This document shows positions 50,491-59,396 of a stretch of DNA of 64,000 nt, in pieces. The stretch is from Halobaculum roseum. GTDB taxonomy: Archaea > Halobacteriota > Halobacteria > Halobacteriales > Haloferacaceae. The stretch lies in the NCBI RefSeq assembly GCF_019880245.1, contig NZ_CP082286.1, positions 762,521-826,520 of the forward strand. Direction: 5' to 3'. The notes beneath the pieces are model-generated. The model searched no databases, was not told the DNA's origin, and worked only from the letters and a program-made list of their open reading frames with translations. Positions within the stretch are counted from its first letter, which is position 1, and every line of letters begins with the position of its first letter. A program made the translations under genes and the position numbers.

Positions 50491-51050
50491 CTGAAAGCAT
50501 CCCTATCGCCAGTTCGCAGGTATACTTACCAGCAAGTTCGGCGATCCATACGGTGAAAATAACTACTGAGTGAATGGTTCTATGACGTCTTCAGATCATG
50601 CCTAAACGTAAGGAACATCCCACCTATATCTAGATCCCCAATCGCTGGAGCTTCCTTGAGTCTAGGAATCTCCAAGAGGGTTCAACATTCCCATCCCTGT
50701 CGGAAATTACTGGCCGCAAGGAACGTCGGCGCCGGCCCCATTCCGATATTCAAAATCTGCCAATTTCCTCGGGGCAAGGTCCTCATCGTCGCCGCGCAAG
50801 TCGCCGCTCATGTCACAACCACCCTCTAGGGCGGCTCAGAGGCCCATAGAGAAAGTTACTACCGTCGAGACAGCAGACAATCGCGATACTTGAGATCACT
50901 AACTGGGTGAAATTCACCCTCTAATGTGATTCGCGCTTAACGCTGTCCCGGTTGGGTTTTATATGTGATGCAGCCATTTGTGCTGGTAGACAAGACGAAA
51001 ACGGGACGTACCACTCCGAAATTGGTGCGTTAGCGTGCCTACGCACGACT
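50491..51050. other. Non-coding right end of the element
   Basis: 560 bp with no credible gene. A 34-codon minus-strand frame from ATG 50811 to 50707 (MSGDLRGDDEDLAPRKLADF) has host-like codon use and may be the start of a truncated gene, but it stops early. An inverted repeat GTGCGT/ACGCAC (51025-51030 and 51041-51046), 4-5 bp before attR, could be a recombinase or accessory-factor arm site. Confidence 0.4.
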
Positions 51051-51104
51051 GCGCTTAGGACGCTGTCCTGTAGAGGTCCGCCGGTTCGAATCCGGTCCCG
51101 CGCA
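51051..51104 (+). repeat. attR: right attachment repeat
   Basis: 54-bp copy of the 3' half of tRNA-Leu, identical to 44970-45023. It lacks the 5' half, so it does not encode a full tRNA. It marks the right end of the integrated element. Confidence 0.88.
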
Positions 51105-51338
51105 GTGAGGAGCGAAGCGACGAACGAGCAGGCACGGATTCGAACCCTGGGAGTCGCAGTGCGCGCAGCGAACGAAGTGAGCGAGCACAACCGTCTCCCT
51201 CCGGTTCGAATCCGGTCCCGCGCAGTGCGAGGTCGAACGAAGTGAGACCTCGACGGGCGAACGGGGAACGTAGTGACCCGTGAGCTGTGAGGAGCGAAGC
51301 GACGAACGAGCAGGCACGGATACGAATCCTGGGAGTCG
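51105..51338 (+). repeat. Second partial tRNA-Leu tail and flanking 52-bp direct repeats
   Basis: A 27-bp piece of the tRNA tail plus flank (51201-51227) repeats 51081-51107. Around it, 51105-51156 and 51287-51338 are 52-bp direct repeats differing at two positions (GGATTCGAACCC-like versus GGATACGAATCC-like). The inverted T-arm sequence GGATTCGAACC near 51137-51147 mirrors the direct GGTTCGAATCC. No gene. The architecture resembles the tRNA-Lys array at 35186-35542. Confidence 0.65.
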
Positions 51339-51411
51339 TCGACCTCCGAACGCAAGACGGCCGCATGACGCTGCCGAAACCGATATGAACGCGCCCCGAA
51401 ACGTTCACACA

Positions 51412-52224
51412 ATGACTTCCTCGGCCGACCTCCTCGCAGACCTCGTCGCGGACGTCGACGGGGTGTTCCTCTTCGCACCGACCGGATCGACGTACGAGGA
51501 CTACCGCGAGGTCGACGGGGAGTCGGCCGTCGTCGTCGCGCCGGAGAACGACCACGACGCCGAGCGCTACGTGGAGCTTCCGCTGGAGTTCGACAACGTT
51601 CGCGACCGGATCCGCTTCGGCGTCGAGGGCGCGATGGACCAGGGATACTGCGCGGAGGGCGACGTGGTCGCGTGCGCCGTCGGCGTGTTCGACGACCCGA
51701 TCGACGGCGTGATCCGTACGTCCGTCACCGAGTCGATGCACTCCGGGATCTACGACCTCTTCGCCAACTCCCGCGCGGATCCGGCGGTCGTGCGCGACGT
51801 GTTCGACGTGGCGATCGAGCTCGGGAAGAAGGGCCAGAAGGGCAAGCCCGTCGGCGCGCTGTTCGTCGTCGGCGATGCGGGCAAGGTGATGAACAAGTCC
51901 CGGCCGCTCAGCTACAACCCCTTCGAGAAGAGCCACGTCCACGTCGGCGACCCCATCGTGAACGTAATGTTAAAGGAGTTCTCGCGGCTCGACGGCGCGT
52001 TCGTCATCAGCGACTCCGGGAAGATCGTCTCGGCGTATCGCTACCTGGAACCGGGAGCCGAGGGCGTCGACATCCCGAAGGGGCTGGGCGCGCGCCACAT
52101 GGCCGGCGGCGCCATCACGCGCGACACGAACGCGATCGCCATCGTGCTCTCGGAGTCGGACGGGCTCGTCCGTGCGTTCAAGGGCGGGCGGCTCGTCCTC
52201 GAACTCGATCCGGAGGAGTACTGA
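51412..52224 (+). CDS. dacZ: Diadenylate cyclase DacZ
   Basis: 270 aa from the ATG at 51412; an in-frame ATG at 51385 is an alternative. The DAC domain is in the C-terminal half: DGAFVIS (DGA motif) and GARHMAGGAITRDTNAIAIV (RHx motif), preceded by a ~130-residue N-terminal domain. It condenses two ATP into c-di-AMP, which controls osmotic balance in haloarchaea. A TATA-like GATATGAA ends about 23 nt before 51412, supporting that start. The MscS-like channel gene starts 4 nt after its stop. Confidence 0.94.
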   Translation: MTSSADLLADLVADVDGVFLFAPTGSTYEDYREVDGESAVVVAPENDHDAERYVELPLEFDNVRDRIRFGVEGAMDQGYCAEGDVVACAVGVFDDPIDGVIRTSVTESMHSGIYDLFANSRADPAVVRDVFDVAIELGKKGQKGKPVGALFVVGDAGKVMNKSRPLSYNPFEKSHVHVGDPIVNVMLKEFSRLDGAFVISDSGKIVSAYRYLEPGAEGVDIPKGLGARHMAGGAITRDTNAIAIVLSESDGLVRAFKGGRLVLELDPEEY

Positions 52225-52227
52225 CGC

Positions 52228-53106
52228 ATGATCGACCCACGTTTCACCCCGTCCGTCGAGCCTGCGCCGTCGACCGCGCCGAATGCGTTTGGCACCGTCT
52301 CGTCCGTTGCCCCGCCGTTACAATCTTCGATCGACGCGGTTCGATCGGCACTGCTGCGTCTCCCGGCGCGTCTCTGGCTGGCGCTCGGCGTGGTCGTGCT
52401 CGCCGCGTTCCTCGGCTATCTGGTCGTTCGCGTGAATCGCCGGATCCTCGTCGGCGCCGGCGTCCCCGAGACGATCGAGGGGACGGCGTTCGAACGGACC
52501 GCCCGCGAGTTCGGCACCTCGACGGTCTCGCTCGTCGCGAACCTCTCGGGGTACTTCATCTTCATCCTCGGGCTCATCGTCGCGCTCACCATCGCCCGGG
52601 TGGAGTACATCGCCGCCTTCTGGAACCGAACCGCCGGCTTCCTTCCGTCGCTGTTTCTCGCGATCCTCGTGCTCATCGTCGGCCTCGTCGTCGGCGACAA
52701 GGTCGAACTGCTGATCAACGACCGGCTCCGCGGGATAAAGCTCCCGCAGGCGGGGATCGTCCCGTCCGTCGCCAAGTGGTCGGTGGTGTTCATCGCGGTG
52801 CTCGTCGCGCTCGGACAGATCGGCGTCGACACCGCCGCGCTGGTCGTCCTGCTCGCCACGTACGGCTTCGCGCTCGTGCTGTTCGGCGGGCTCGCCTTTC
52901 GCGACCTGCTCGCCTCAGGTGCGGCCGGCTTCTACCTCCTGCTCGAACAGCCGTACAGCATCGGCGACCGCGTCCGCATCGGCGACACCGACGGCGTCGT
53001 CCAGGAGGTGAACGTGTTCGTCACGCACGTGGAAAGCGACGGCGCGGAGTACGTCGTGCCGAACCGACATGCGTTCACCGAGGGCGTCGTCCGGATCCGC
53101 GAGTAG
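52228..53106 (+). CDS. MscS-type mechanosensitive channel
   Basis: 292 aa. Four or five hydrophobic segments, then the MscS core: TYGFALVLFGGLAFRDLLAS (pore helix) and SIGDRVRIGDTDGVVQEVNV in the beta domain, with VVPNRHAFTEG. A long Pro/Ser N-terminus precedes the first helix. Family members release ions and solutes on hypo-osmotic shock. Start is 3 nt after the dacZ stop, so the two are almost certainly one operon, linking c-di-AMP to turgor. Confidence 0.9.
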   Translation: MIDPRFTPSVEPAPSTAPNAFGTVSSVAPPLQSSIDAVRSALLRLPARLWLALGVVVLAAFLGYLVVRVNRRILVGAGVPETIEGTAFERTAREFGTSTVSLVANLSGYFIFILGLIVALTIARVEYIAAFWNRTAGFLPSLFLAILVLIVGLVVGDKVELLINDRLRGIKLPQAGIVPSVAKWSVVFIAVLVALGQIGVDTAALVVLLATYGFALVLFGGLAFRDLLASGAAGFYLLLEQPYSIGDRVRIGDTDGVVQEVNVFVTHVESDGAEYVVPNRHAFTEGVVRIRE

Positions 53107-53124
53107 AACGACCGGGTCGTCGTC

Positions 53125-53760
53125 TCAGCTCTCGTTCTCGTCGCCGTCACGCTTGTCGCCGTCACGCTCGTCCTCGTCACGCTCGACCGGCTCGGCCGGC
53201 ACGCCCGCGACCGTCGCCCCCGGCGGCACGTCGTCGGCGACGAGGGAGTTCGCCGCGACCTGCGCGTCCTCGCCGATGCGGACGCCGGGAAGCACGGTCA
53301 CCTTCGCGCCCAGCATCGCGCGGTCGCCGACGACCACGTCGCCGAGGCGGTACTCGTCCTGCAGGAACTCGTGACACAGCAGCACGGAGTCGTAGCCGAC
53401 GATGGCGTCCTCGCCGAGGGAGATCCGCTCGGGCCAGAACACGTCCGGCGTCGCCTCCAGCCCCCACGAGACGCCCGAGCCGACGGTCGCGCCGAGGCGA
53501 CGCAGGAGCCAACTCTTCAGCCGGAGGCTCGGGGAGACCCGGATCAGCCAGACGACGAGGTAGTTGATCGCCACCGTCACCGGGGATTTCGCGTCGGTCC
53601 AGTGGCGCAGGGAGTTGCGTCCGCCGGGCGTCGGGTGGCGCTCCAGTCGGTCGTAGCGGGCGGGCCGTTGGTTCCCGTCCCCGCCGATGTCGCCGCCAGC
53701 GTCGCCGGCGTCGTCGCCGGGGTCGCCTCCCCCGCCATCGACCTCGTCGTCGGTGCTCAC
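53125..53760 (-). CDS. Left-handed beta-helix acyl/acetyltransferase-like protein
   Basis: 211 aa from the GTG at 53760. N-terminal ~45 residues are acidic/Gly-rich (GGDPGDDAGDAGG). Residues ~60-200 have hexapeptide repeats: RLGATVGSGVSWGL, ISLGEDAIVGYDSVLLC, VVVGDRAMLGAKVTVLPGV, RIGEDAQVAANSLV, ending VPPGATVAGVPAEPV, the trimeric LbetaH pattern (WcaF/serine acetyltransferase-like). A charged DGD-rich tail follows. Acceptor unknown. The GTG start is chosen because it gives an uninterrupted start of the coding bias. Confidence 0.78.
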   Translation of the reverse strand: MSTDDEVDGGGGDPGDDAGDAGGDIGGDGNQRPARYDRLERHPTPGGRNSLRHWTDAKSPVTVAINYLVVWLIRVSPSLRLKSWLLRRLGATVGSGVSWGLEATPDVFWPERISLGEDAIVGYDSVLLCHEFLQDEYRLGDVVVGDRAMLGAKVTVLPGVRIGEDAQVAANSLVADDVPPGATVAGVPAEPVERDEDERDGDKRDGDENES

Positions 53761-54044
53761 ACGGTGAGCGTCGTGACCGTCGATAATCAATCTCGTGCGT
53801 TCGAGGACGTGTGTTCGTGACCGATCGAAACGGGAGCGACAGCCGGACGAGGGTTCTTCACCGATGACGCGACCACCGTCGCCGTGCGGTGACTCACGCC
53901 TCGGACCGCGTCGCGAAACCGTGACGCGGGCGGTCCGAGCCGATCGCGGTCGCGTCACGTGTTCGCCATCATTCGTCCGTCAGCGGCGCGTCCTCGGGGA
54001 AGTCTCCCGACTGAGTCGGCGGCGGAGACGCGCCGATAGCCGCG

Positions 54045-55331
54045 CTACTCGCCGCGCAACTCGGCCATGTGGTCGATCCGGGACTGCACCAGCTCCGCCG
54101 TGCCGATGTCGTGGCGCACGTGGAACCCCTCGTCGACCATCGACAGCGCCGCCTCGGCGTCCGCCTCCGCGTCGGCGATGGAGTCGCCGAGGCCGACGAC
54201 CGCGAACGAGCGCGAGGTCGTCGTGAACAGGCCGTCCTCGCGCTGGTCGACGCTCGCGTAGAAGAGGAGCGCGTCGCCGACGCTGGACTCGTGCACCTCG
54301 ATCCGCGCGCCGGCATCGGGCTCGACCGGGTAGCCCGCGGGCACGGCGTACTTGCAGACGGTCGCCTCGCCGGAGAACTCTAGCTCCGGGAGCGCCTCGT
54401 CGTCGCGGGCGGCGGTGAGCACGTCGAGGAACGGCGTCGACAGCACCGGCAGCGTGTTCATCGCCTCGGGGTCGCCGAAGCGGGCGTTGAACTCCACCAC
54501 CTTCGGACCATCCGCGCCGAGCATGAACTGGCCGTACAGCACACCCTTGTACTCGGGAAGGGCGTCGACGACTGCCTCGATGATCTCGACGGCGTCGTCG
54601 TAGTCCTCGTCGGTCATGAACGGGAGCGTCAGGTCGGTGTCTGTGTAGCTTCCCATCCCGCCGGTGTTGGGGCCCTCGTCGCCCTCGTAGGCGCGCTTGT
54701 GGTCCTGGACCGCGGGCGTGGTTCGCACCTCGCCGTTCGCGACGAACGCCTGAACGGTGAACTCCGCGCCGACGAGGCGCTCCTCTATCACCCACTCGTC
54801 CCACTCGGCGTCGAGGATGTACTCGACGGCCGCGTCAGTCGTGAGCTGGTCGCCGGTCACCCGGACGCCCTTGCCGCCGGTGAGGCCGACGGGCTTGACC
54901 GCCACGTCGCCGTCGTACTCGGCGACGTAGTCGGCGGCCGCCTCCGCCGAGTCGAACGTCTCGAAGTCGGGGTTGCCCGGGATGTCGTTGTCCGCCATGA
55001 ACCGGCGCTGGAACGCCTTGTCCGTCTCAATTCGGGCCTCCTCGGCGCGCGGACCGAAGGTGTAGACGCCGGCGTCGTCGAGGGCGTCGGCGACGCCCGC
55101 CTCCAGCGCCGACTCGGGACCGATGACCGCCAGGTCCGCGTCGATCCGTTCGGCGTAGTCGACGATCGCGTCGGCGTCGCGCTCGCCGATCTGTTCGAAC
55201 CCGTCCGCGACCGACGCGATCCCGGGGTTTCGATTGCTTGCGCAGGCGTACAGCGAGGCGTCGCCGTCGACCGCGCGGGCGATGGCGTGTTCGCGCCCGC
55301 CCCCGCCGACGAGGAGCACTGTCTCGGACAT
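54045..55331 (-). CDS. purD: Phosphoribosylamine-glycine ligase
   Basis: 428 aa ATP-grasp enzyme, second step of purine biosynthesis (phosphoribosylamine plus glycine plus ATP to GAR). Motifs: LLVGGGGREHAIARAV, ATP-grasp region VKPVGLTGGKGVRVT, DHKRAYEGDEGPNTGGMGSY, and the metal site VVEFNARFGDPEAMNTLP. Full length. TATA-like GTTTACAC on its strand (55355-55362) lies about 27 nt before the ATG. Monocistronic. Confidence 0.96.
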   Translation of the reverse strand: MSETVLLVGGGGREHAIARAVDGDASLYACASNRNPGIASVADGFEQIGERDADAIVDYAERIDADLAVIGPESALEAGVADALDDAGVYTFGPRAEEARIETDKAFQRRFMADNDIPGNPDFETFDSAEAAADYVAEYDGDVAVKPVGLTGGKGVRVTGDQLTTDAAVEYILDAEWDEWVIEERLVGAEFTVQAFVANGEVRTTPAVQDHKRAYEGDEGPNTGGMGSYTDTDLTLPFMTDEDYDDAVEIIEAVVDALPEYKGVLYGQFMLGADGPKVVEFNARFGDPEAMNTLPVLSTPFLDVLTAARDDEALPELEFSGEATVCKYAVPAGYPVEPDAGARIEVHESSVGDALLFYASVDQREDGLFTTTSRSFAVVGLGDSIADAEADAEAALSMVDEGFHVRHDIGTAELVQSRIDHMAELRGE

Positions 55332-55354
55332 GGTCGAGTCGAAACTGCACGGGC

Positions 55355-55362
55355 GTGTAAAC
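55355..55362 (-). promoter_or_regulatory. TATA-like box of purD
   Basis: GTTTACAC on the minus strand, 24-31 nt before the ATG at 55331. Confidence 0.5.
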
Positions 55363-55475
55363 CTTACTCTCTGTGAGGGCGAGAGTGTGCGCGTTCGTGC
55401 ATTCGAACCCGCAGTACGGGCGGCCGACGACCCGCGGCCGCCCCGCTTATCCGTCCCGCCGCCGACCGACCGGCA

Positions 55476-57659
55476 ATGAGCGATCCGACGGCGCGAAACC
55501 GGCTGGACGAGGAGGCCAGCCCGTACCTGCGCCAACACGCGGACAATCCGGTCCACTGGCAGCCGTGGGACGACGACGCGCTCGCGGCGGCCCGCGAGCG
55601 CGACGTGCCGGTCTTCCTGTCGGTGGGCTACGCCGCGTGTCACTGGTGTCACGTCATGGAGGAGGAATCGTTCGAGGACGAGGCCGTCGCGGACGTGCTC
55701 AACGACGAGTTCGTCCCGGTAAAGGTCGACCGCGAGGAGCGACCCGACCTGGACCGGGTGTACCAAACCGTGAACCAACTGGTCAACGGGCGCGGCGGCT
55801 GGCCGCTCTCGGTGTGGCTCACGCCGGAGGGCAAGCCGTTCTACGTCGGGACGTACTTCCCGCGCGACGGCCGCCAGGGGATGCCCGGGTTCCTGGAGGT
55901 GTGTCGCAACATCGCGAACTCCTGGAACGACCCCGACCAGCGCGCGGACATGGAGGAGCGCGCCGAGCAGTGGACGGCCGCCGCCCGCGACGAGTTGGAG
56001 TCGACCGGGGACACACCCGGCGAGAGCGTGGCCGACGACGGCGCCGCGGCCGCCGGCGGTCCGCCCGACGCGGACGTGCTCTCGGACGCCGTCACCGCCG
56101 CGCTCCGCAGCGCGGACCGCGAGCACGGCGGCTTCGGCCGACAGGGCCCGAAGTTCCCGCAGGTGGGCCGGATCGACCTCCTCATGCAGGCGTACGCGCG
56201 CAGCGGCCGCGAGGAGCCGCTGAACGTCGCCGTCGAGACGCTCGACGCGATGGCCGACGGCGGGCTGTACGACCAGGTCGGCGGCGGCTTCCACCGCTAC
56301 TGCACCGACCGCGAGTGGGTAGTCCCCCACTTCGAGAAGATGCTCTACGACAACGCCGAGCTGGCGCGCGTGTTCCTGGACGCCCACCGCCTGCTCGGCC
56401 GCCCGAAGTACGCCACCGTCGGTCAGGAGACGCTCGCGTTCCTCGACCGTGAACTCGCCCACCCGGAGGGCGGCTTCTACGGAACCCTCGACGCGGACTC
56501 CGGCGAGGGCGAGGGGGAGTTCTACGTCTGGACGCCGGACTCGGTCGCGGAGGCGCTCGCGGCCGCCGACCACGAGTTCGAGGCCGACGACGCGGAGTTG
56601 GTGTGTGACCGCTTCGGCGTCGACTCGGCGGGGAACTTCGAGGGAGGGACGACCGTGCTCACCCGCGCAACCCCGGTCCCCGAGCTCGCGGCCGAGTACG
56701 ACCTATCCGTCGAGACGGTGCGCGAGCGGCTGATGCACGCGCGGACGGCGCTGTTCGACCACCGCGAGTCGACCCGCGAGCGCCCGCCGCGCGACGAGAA
56801 AGTGCTCGCGGGGTGGAACGGCCTCGCGATCTCGGCGTTCGCCGCCGGCGCACGCACGCTCGACGCCGGATACGCCGACCGTGGCGCCGAGGCGCTCGGG
56901 TTCGTCCGCGAGCACCTCTGGGACGGCGACCGGCTCAGCCGGCGCTACATCGAACGCGACGGCGACGCCGTCGGCGAGGGCGAGGTGAAGGGGAACGGCT
57001 ACCTCGAGGACTACGCGTACCTCGGCCGGGCAGCCCTCGATCTGTACGGCGTCACGGGCGACGTGGACCACCTGGGGTTCGCGCTGGATCTGGGCCGGAC
57101 GATCGTCGAGGCGTTCTACGAGGCGGACGACGGCACCCTCTACTCGACGCCGAGCGACGCCGAGGATCTCGTCGTTCGGCCCCAGGAGCCGACCGACGCG
57201 TCGACGCCCTCCAGCCTCGGGGTGGCGACGCGGCTCCTGCTCGACCTCGATCTGTTCGCGCCCGACGAGGAGTTCGACGCCGTCGCCCGCGACGCCCTCG
57301 CGACCCACGCGGACGGCGTGACGGCCTCGCCGCTGGAGCACGTCACGCTGGCGCTGGCGGCCGCGCGCGCCGAGAGCGGCCCCTTCGAGCTCACCCTCGC
57401 GTGCGAGGAAGTTCCCGCGGAGTGGCGCGACACGCTCGCGAGCCGCTACCTCCCCGGCGCCGTGGTCGCCCAGCGTCCGCCGACCGCGGAGGGCGTCGCC
57501 GACTGGGCCGACGACCTCGGACTCGCGGAGGTCCCGCCGATCTGGCGCGACCGCGACGCGCGCGACGGGACGCCGACGGCGTACGCCTGCCGCGACTTCA
57601 CCTGCTCGCCGCCGAACCACGACCTCCGCGCGGCGCTGGAGTGGGCCGCCGGGGAGTGA
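55476..57659 (+). CDS. Thioredoxin-domain/six-hairpin glycosidase-like protein (DUF255, SPATA20/YyaL family)
   Basis: 727 aa. N-terminal thioredoxin-like part: YLRQHADNPVHWQPW and GYAACHWCHVMEEESFED (CxxC active site). It continues with VDREERPDLDRVYQ, GGWPLSVWLTPEGKPFYVGT, and the (alpha/alpha)6 region YDQVGGGFHRYCTDREWVVP HFEKMLYDN (two halves) and LEDYAYLGRAALDLYG. Full-length for the family. Role unknown; members are widely conserved in archaea and bacteria. Monocistronic between purD and DUF5804. Confidence 0.9.
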   Translation: MSDPTARNRLDEEASPYLRQHADNPVHWQPWDDDALAAARERDVPVFLSVGYAACHWCHVMEEESFEDEAVADVLNDEFVPVKVDREERPDLDRVYQTVNQLVNGRGGWPLSVWLTPEGKPFYVGTYFPRDGRQGMPGFLEVCRNIANSWNDPDQRADMEERAEQWTAAARDELESTGDTPGESVADDGAAAAGGPPDADVLSDAVTAALRSADREHGGFGRQGPKFPQVGRIDLLMQAYARSGREEPLNVAVETLDAMADGGLYDQVGGGFHRYCTDREWVVPHFEKMLYDNAELARVFLDAHRLLGRPKYATVGQETLAFLDRELAHPEGGFYGTLDADSGEGEGEFYVWTPDSVAEALAAADHEFEADDAELVCDRFGVDSAGNFEGGTTVLTRATPVPELAAEYDLSVETVRERLMHARTALFDHRESTRERPPRDEKVLAGWNGLAISAFAAGARTLDAGYADRGAEALGFVREHLWDGDRLSRRYIERDGDAVGEGEVKGNGYLEDYAYLGRAALDLYGVTGDVDHLGFALDLGRTIVEAFYEADDGTLYSTPSDAEDLVVRPQEPTDASTPSSLGVATRLLLDLDLFAPDEEFDAVARDALATHADGVTASPLEHVTLALAAARAESGPFELTLACEEVPAEWRDTLASRYLPGAVVAQRPPTAEGVADWADDLGLAEVPPIWRDRDARDGTPTAYACRDFTCSPPNHDLRAALEWAAGE

Positions 57660-57768
57660 TGCGGCGTCGGTTCGGAGTCGCGAGGGTCGCCGCGAGCGGC
57701 CCCGTCACGGGTGTCGCCGGGGACGCGCGGAGCGTAACCGCTTTGCCCGGCGGCGGCGACGCGGAGGT

Positions 57769-58224
57769 ATGACCACGGTCTGTCTCGTCGGCGACCCCGA
57801 GGCCGACCTGCGCTACGAGCTGCTCTCGCGGGAGACGGCGCGGGAGGCGCTCGCGACGTACGACCTCCGCTCCCCGTTCGAGAACTCGCTCGCGCTCCAC
57901 ACCGTCAGCCTCGGCGCCGCGGTGTCGCTGTGCAACGACCTCAACTGGTATCTCGTCCGCTTCGTCGACGAGGTGCTCATCGAGGAGCCGTCGATCACCG
58001 ACGAGGAGTGGCTCTCGCGGACGCTGGCGACGGCCGTCCGCAACGACGCCGTCCGTCGCGAGGAGACCGACCGGTTCCTGAAGCTGTACGGGCTCGAGGA
58101 GGGCCGACTCGTCGAGCCGATGTACCTCGCGCGCAGCGACGACGCCGAGCTGCCGGAGTACGACCTGCGTGACGTGGACGAGACGGTCGGCGTGCGCGTG
58201 ACGCGCGAGGAGTTCGAGGGCTGA
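57769..58224 (+). CDS. Conserved haloarchaeal protein (DUF5804-like)
   Basis: 151 aa acidic cytoplasmic protein without membrane segments. Composition and length fit the haloarchaeal DUF5804 family, an assignment made from memory. Conserved-looking elements: CNDLNWYLVRFVDEVLIEEP and SDDAELPEYDLRDVDETVGV. Function unknown. Confidence 0.6.
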   Translation: MTTVCLVGDPEADLRYELLSRETAREALATYDLRSPFENSLALHTVSLGAAVSLCNDLNWYLVRFVDEVLIEEPSITDEEWLSRTLATAVRNDAVRREETDRFLKLYGLEEGRLVEPMYLARSDDAELPEYDLRDVDETVGVRVTREEFEG

Positions 58225-58257
58225 ATCGCGAGGGTACCCTCCTCGCCGTCGGCACCT

Positions 58258-59229
58258 TCAGTCGTACAGTCCGGCCGACATGTACCGTTCGCCGGAGTCC
58301 CAGAACACGGTGAGCACCAGCGGGTCGTCGCCGGCGACGCCGACGCCGTCGTCCGAACGCGGTTCCCACCCGTCGACCGCCACATCGCGGTAGCCGGGGT
58401 CCTCGCCCGCGGCGAACGCCTCGGCCACGTCGCGGGCGCGGAGGTTCGAGCCACCGGAGGACTGCCCGACCAGGATGCCCTCCTCGCGGGCGAGTCGTCG
58501 GCACTCGACCTCGGCCTCGTCGAGTCCGACGGTGAGGACGCCGTCGAGCAGGTCCGTGTCGAGGTTCGGGCTGACGAACCCCGGTCCCATCCCCTGAAAC
58601 GAGTCGGTCTCGGGCTCGCGACCCGACAGCACCGCCGAGTCCTCGGGCTCGACGGCGACCACGTCCATTCCGGGGAACTCCTCGCGCAGGCGGCGGCCGA
58701 TCCCCGAGATCGTCCCGCCGGTGCCGACGCCGGCGACCAGCGCGTCCGGCTCGCGTCCGTCGAGTTGGTCCAGGACCTCGACGCCGGTGGTCTCGTAGTG
58801 CGCCTCGGGGTTCGCGCCGTTCTCGAACTGCCGGAGCTGGACCATCCCCTCGGCCTCCAGCTCGTCGGCCCGTTCCTTCGCGGCGTCGATGCCGCCGTCC
58901 ACGAGTTCCAGGTCGGCGCCGTAGGCGGCCATTATCCGCCGCCGTTCCTCGCTTTTCGAGACCGGCATCACGACGGTCACGTCGTACCCCTTCGCGGCGC
59001 CGACCATCGCGATGCCGATGCCGGTGTTGCCCGAGGTGGGCTCCACGAGCGTGTCGCCCGGCTCCAGGGTTCCCTCGGCCTCCGCGCGCTCCACCATTCG
59101 CAGCGCGGGGCGGTCCTTCGCCGACCCCCCGGGGTTGCGCGACTCCAGCTTGGCCGCCACGGTCGCGCCGGGCGGCGAATCCACTCGGATCAGCGGCGAG
59201 CCGACGGTGTCGAGTACCGAATCGTCCAT
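58258..59229 (-). CDS. Cysteine synthase / PLP-dependent beta-replacing enzyme
   Basis: 323 aa from the ATG at 59229. Fold-type II PLP enzyme: GSPLIRVDS, AKLESRNPGGSAKDRPALRM with the PLP lysine, EPTSGNTGIGIAMVG (acetylserine-binding loop), GVGTGGTISGIGR (PLP phosphate loop). Matches CysK/CysM; O-acetyl- or O-phosphoserine plus sulfide to cysteine. C-terminal part carries a Glu-Pro-Arg-rich insertion. Convergent with the DUF5804 gene. Confidence 0.88.
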   Translation of the reverse strand: MDDSVLDTVGSPLIRVDSPPGATVAAKLESRNPGGSAKDRPALRMVERAEAEGTLEPGDTLVEPTSGNTGIGIAMVGAAKGYDVTVVMPVSKSEERRRIMAAYGADLELVDGGIDAAKERADELEAEGMVQLRQFENGANPEAHYETTGVEVLDQLDGREPDALVAGVGTGGTISGIGRRLREEFPGMDVVAVEPEDSAVLSGREPETDSFQGMGPGFVSPNLDTDLLDGVLTVGLDEAEVECRRLAREEGILVGQSSGGSNLRARDVAEAFAAGEDPGYRDVAVDGWEPRSDDGVGVAGDDPLVLTVFWDSGERYMSAGLYD

Positions 59230-59396
59230 GCCCACGCTACTCACGTGACGCCTAAATGCTCCCGAGTCAGCGGCAAGCCCTCGGGCGGTCGTCGCGCACG
59301 AACGCGCGGCGGCACTACCGGGTGCACCGACGGCGACCGCACGCCGGATCTGCCGGCGGCGTCGCGCTTAACCCGGCGTGTGACCCAGAGGCGACC

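Larger units (their letters stand above)
44970..51104 (+). mobile_element. 6.08-kb integrative element in tRNA-Leu(UAG)
   Basis: Bounded by the 54-bp direct repeats; excision between them would release a 6081-bp circle. Contents in order: tyrosine integrase, small unknown protein, AEP primase-like protein, possible degenerate minus-strand gene, PH-like/SHOCT protein, HalOD1 protein. G+C falls visibly below the host (estimated near 50% in the first three genes and near 35% in the SHOCT gene, against ~68% outside). Gene order integrase-replication-cargo and a tRNA site resemble haloarchaeal integrated plasmids and provirus-like elements, but I see no capsid, envelope, Rep-helicase or conjugation genes. 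Confidence 0.85.

Noticed and set aside
50707..50811. 34-codon minus-strand frame starting MSGDLRGDDEDLAPRKLADF
   Set aside because: Plausible codons but stops too early to call; possibly the head of a truncated gene.
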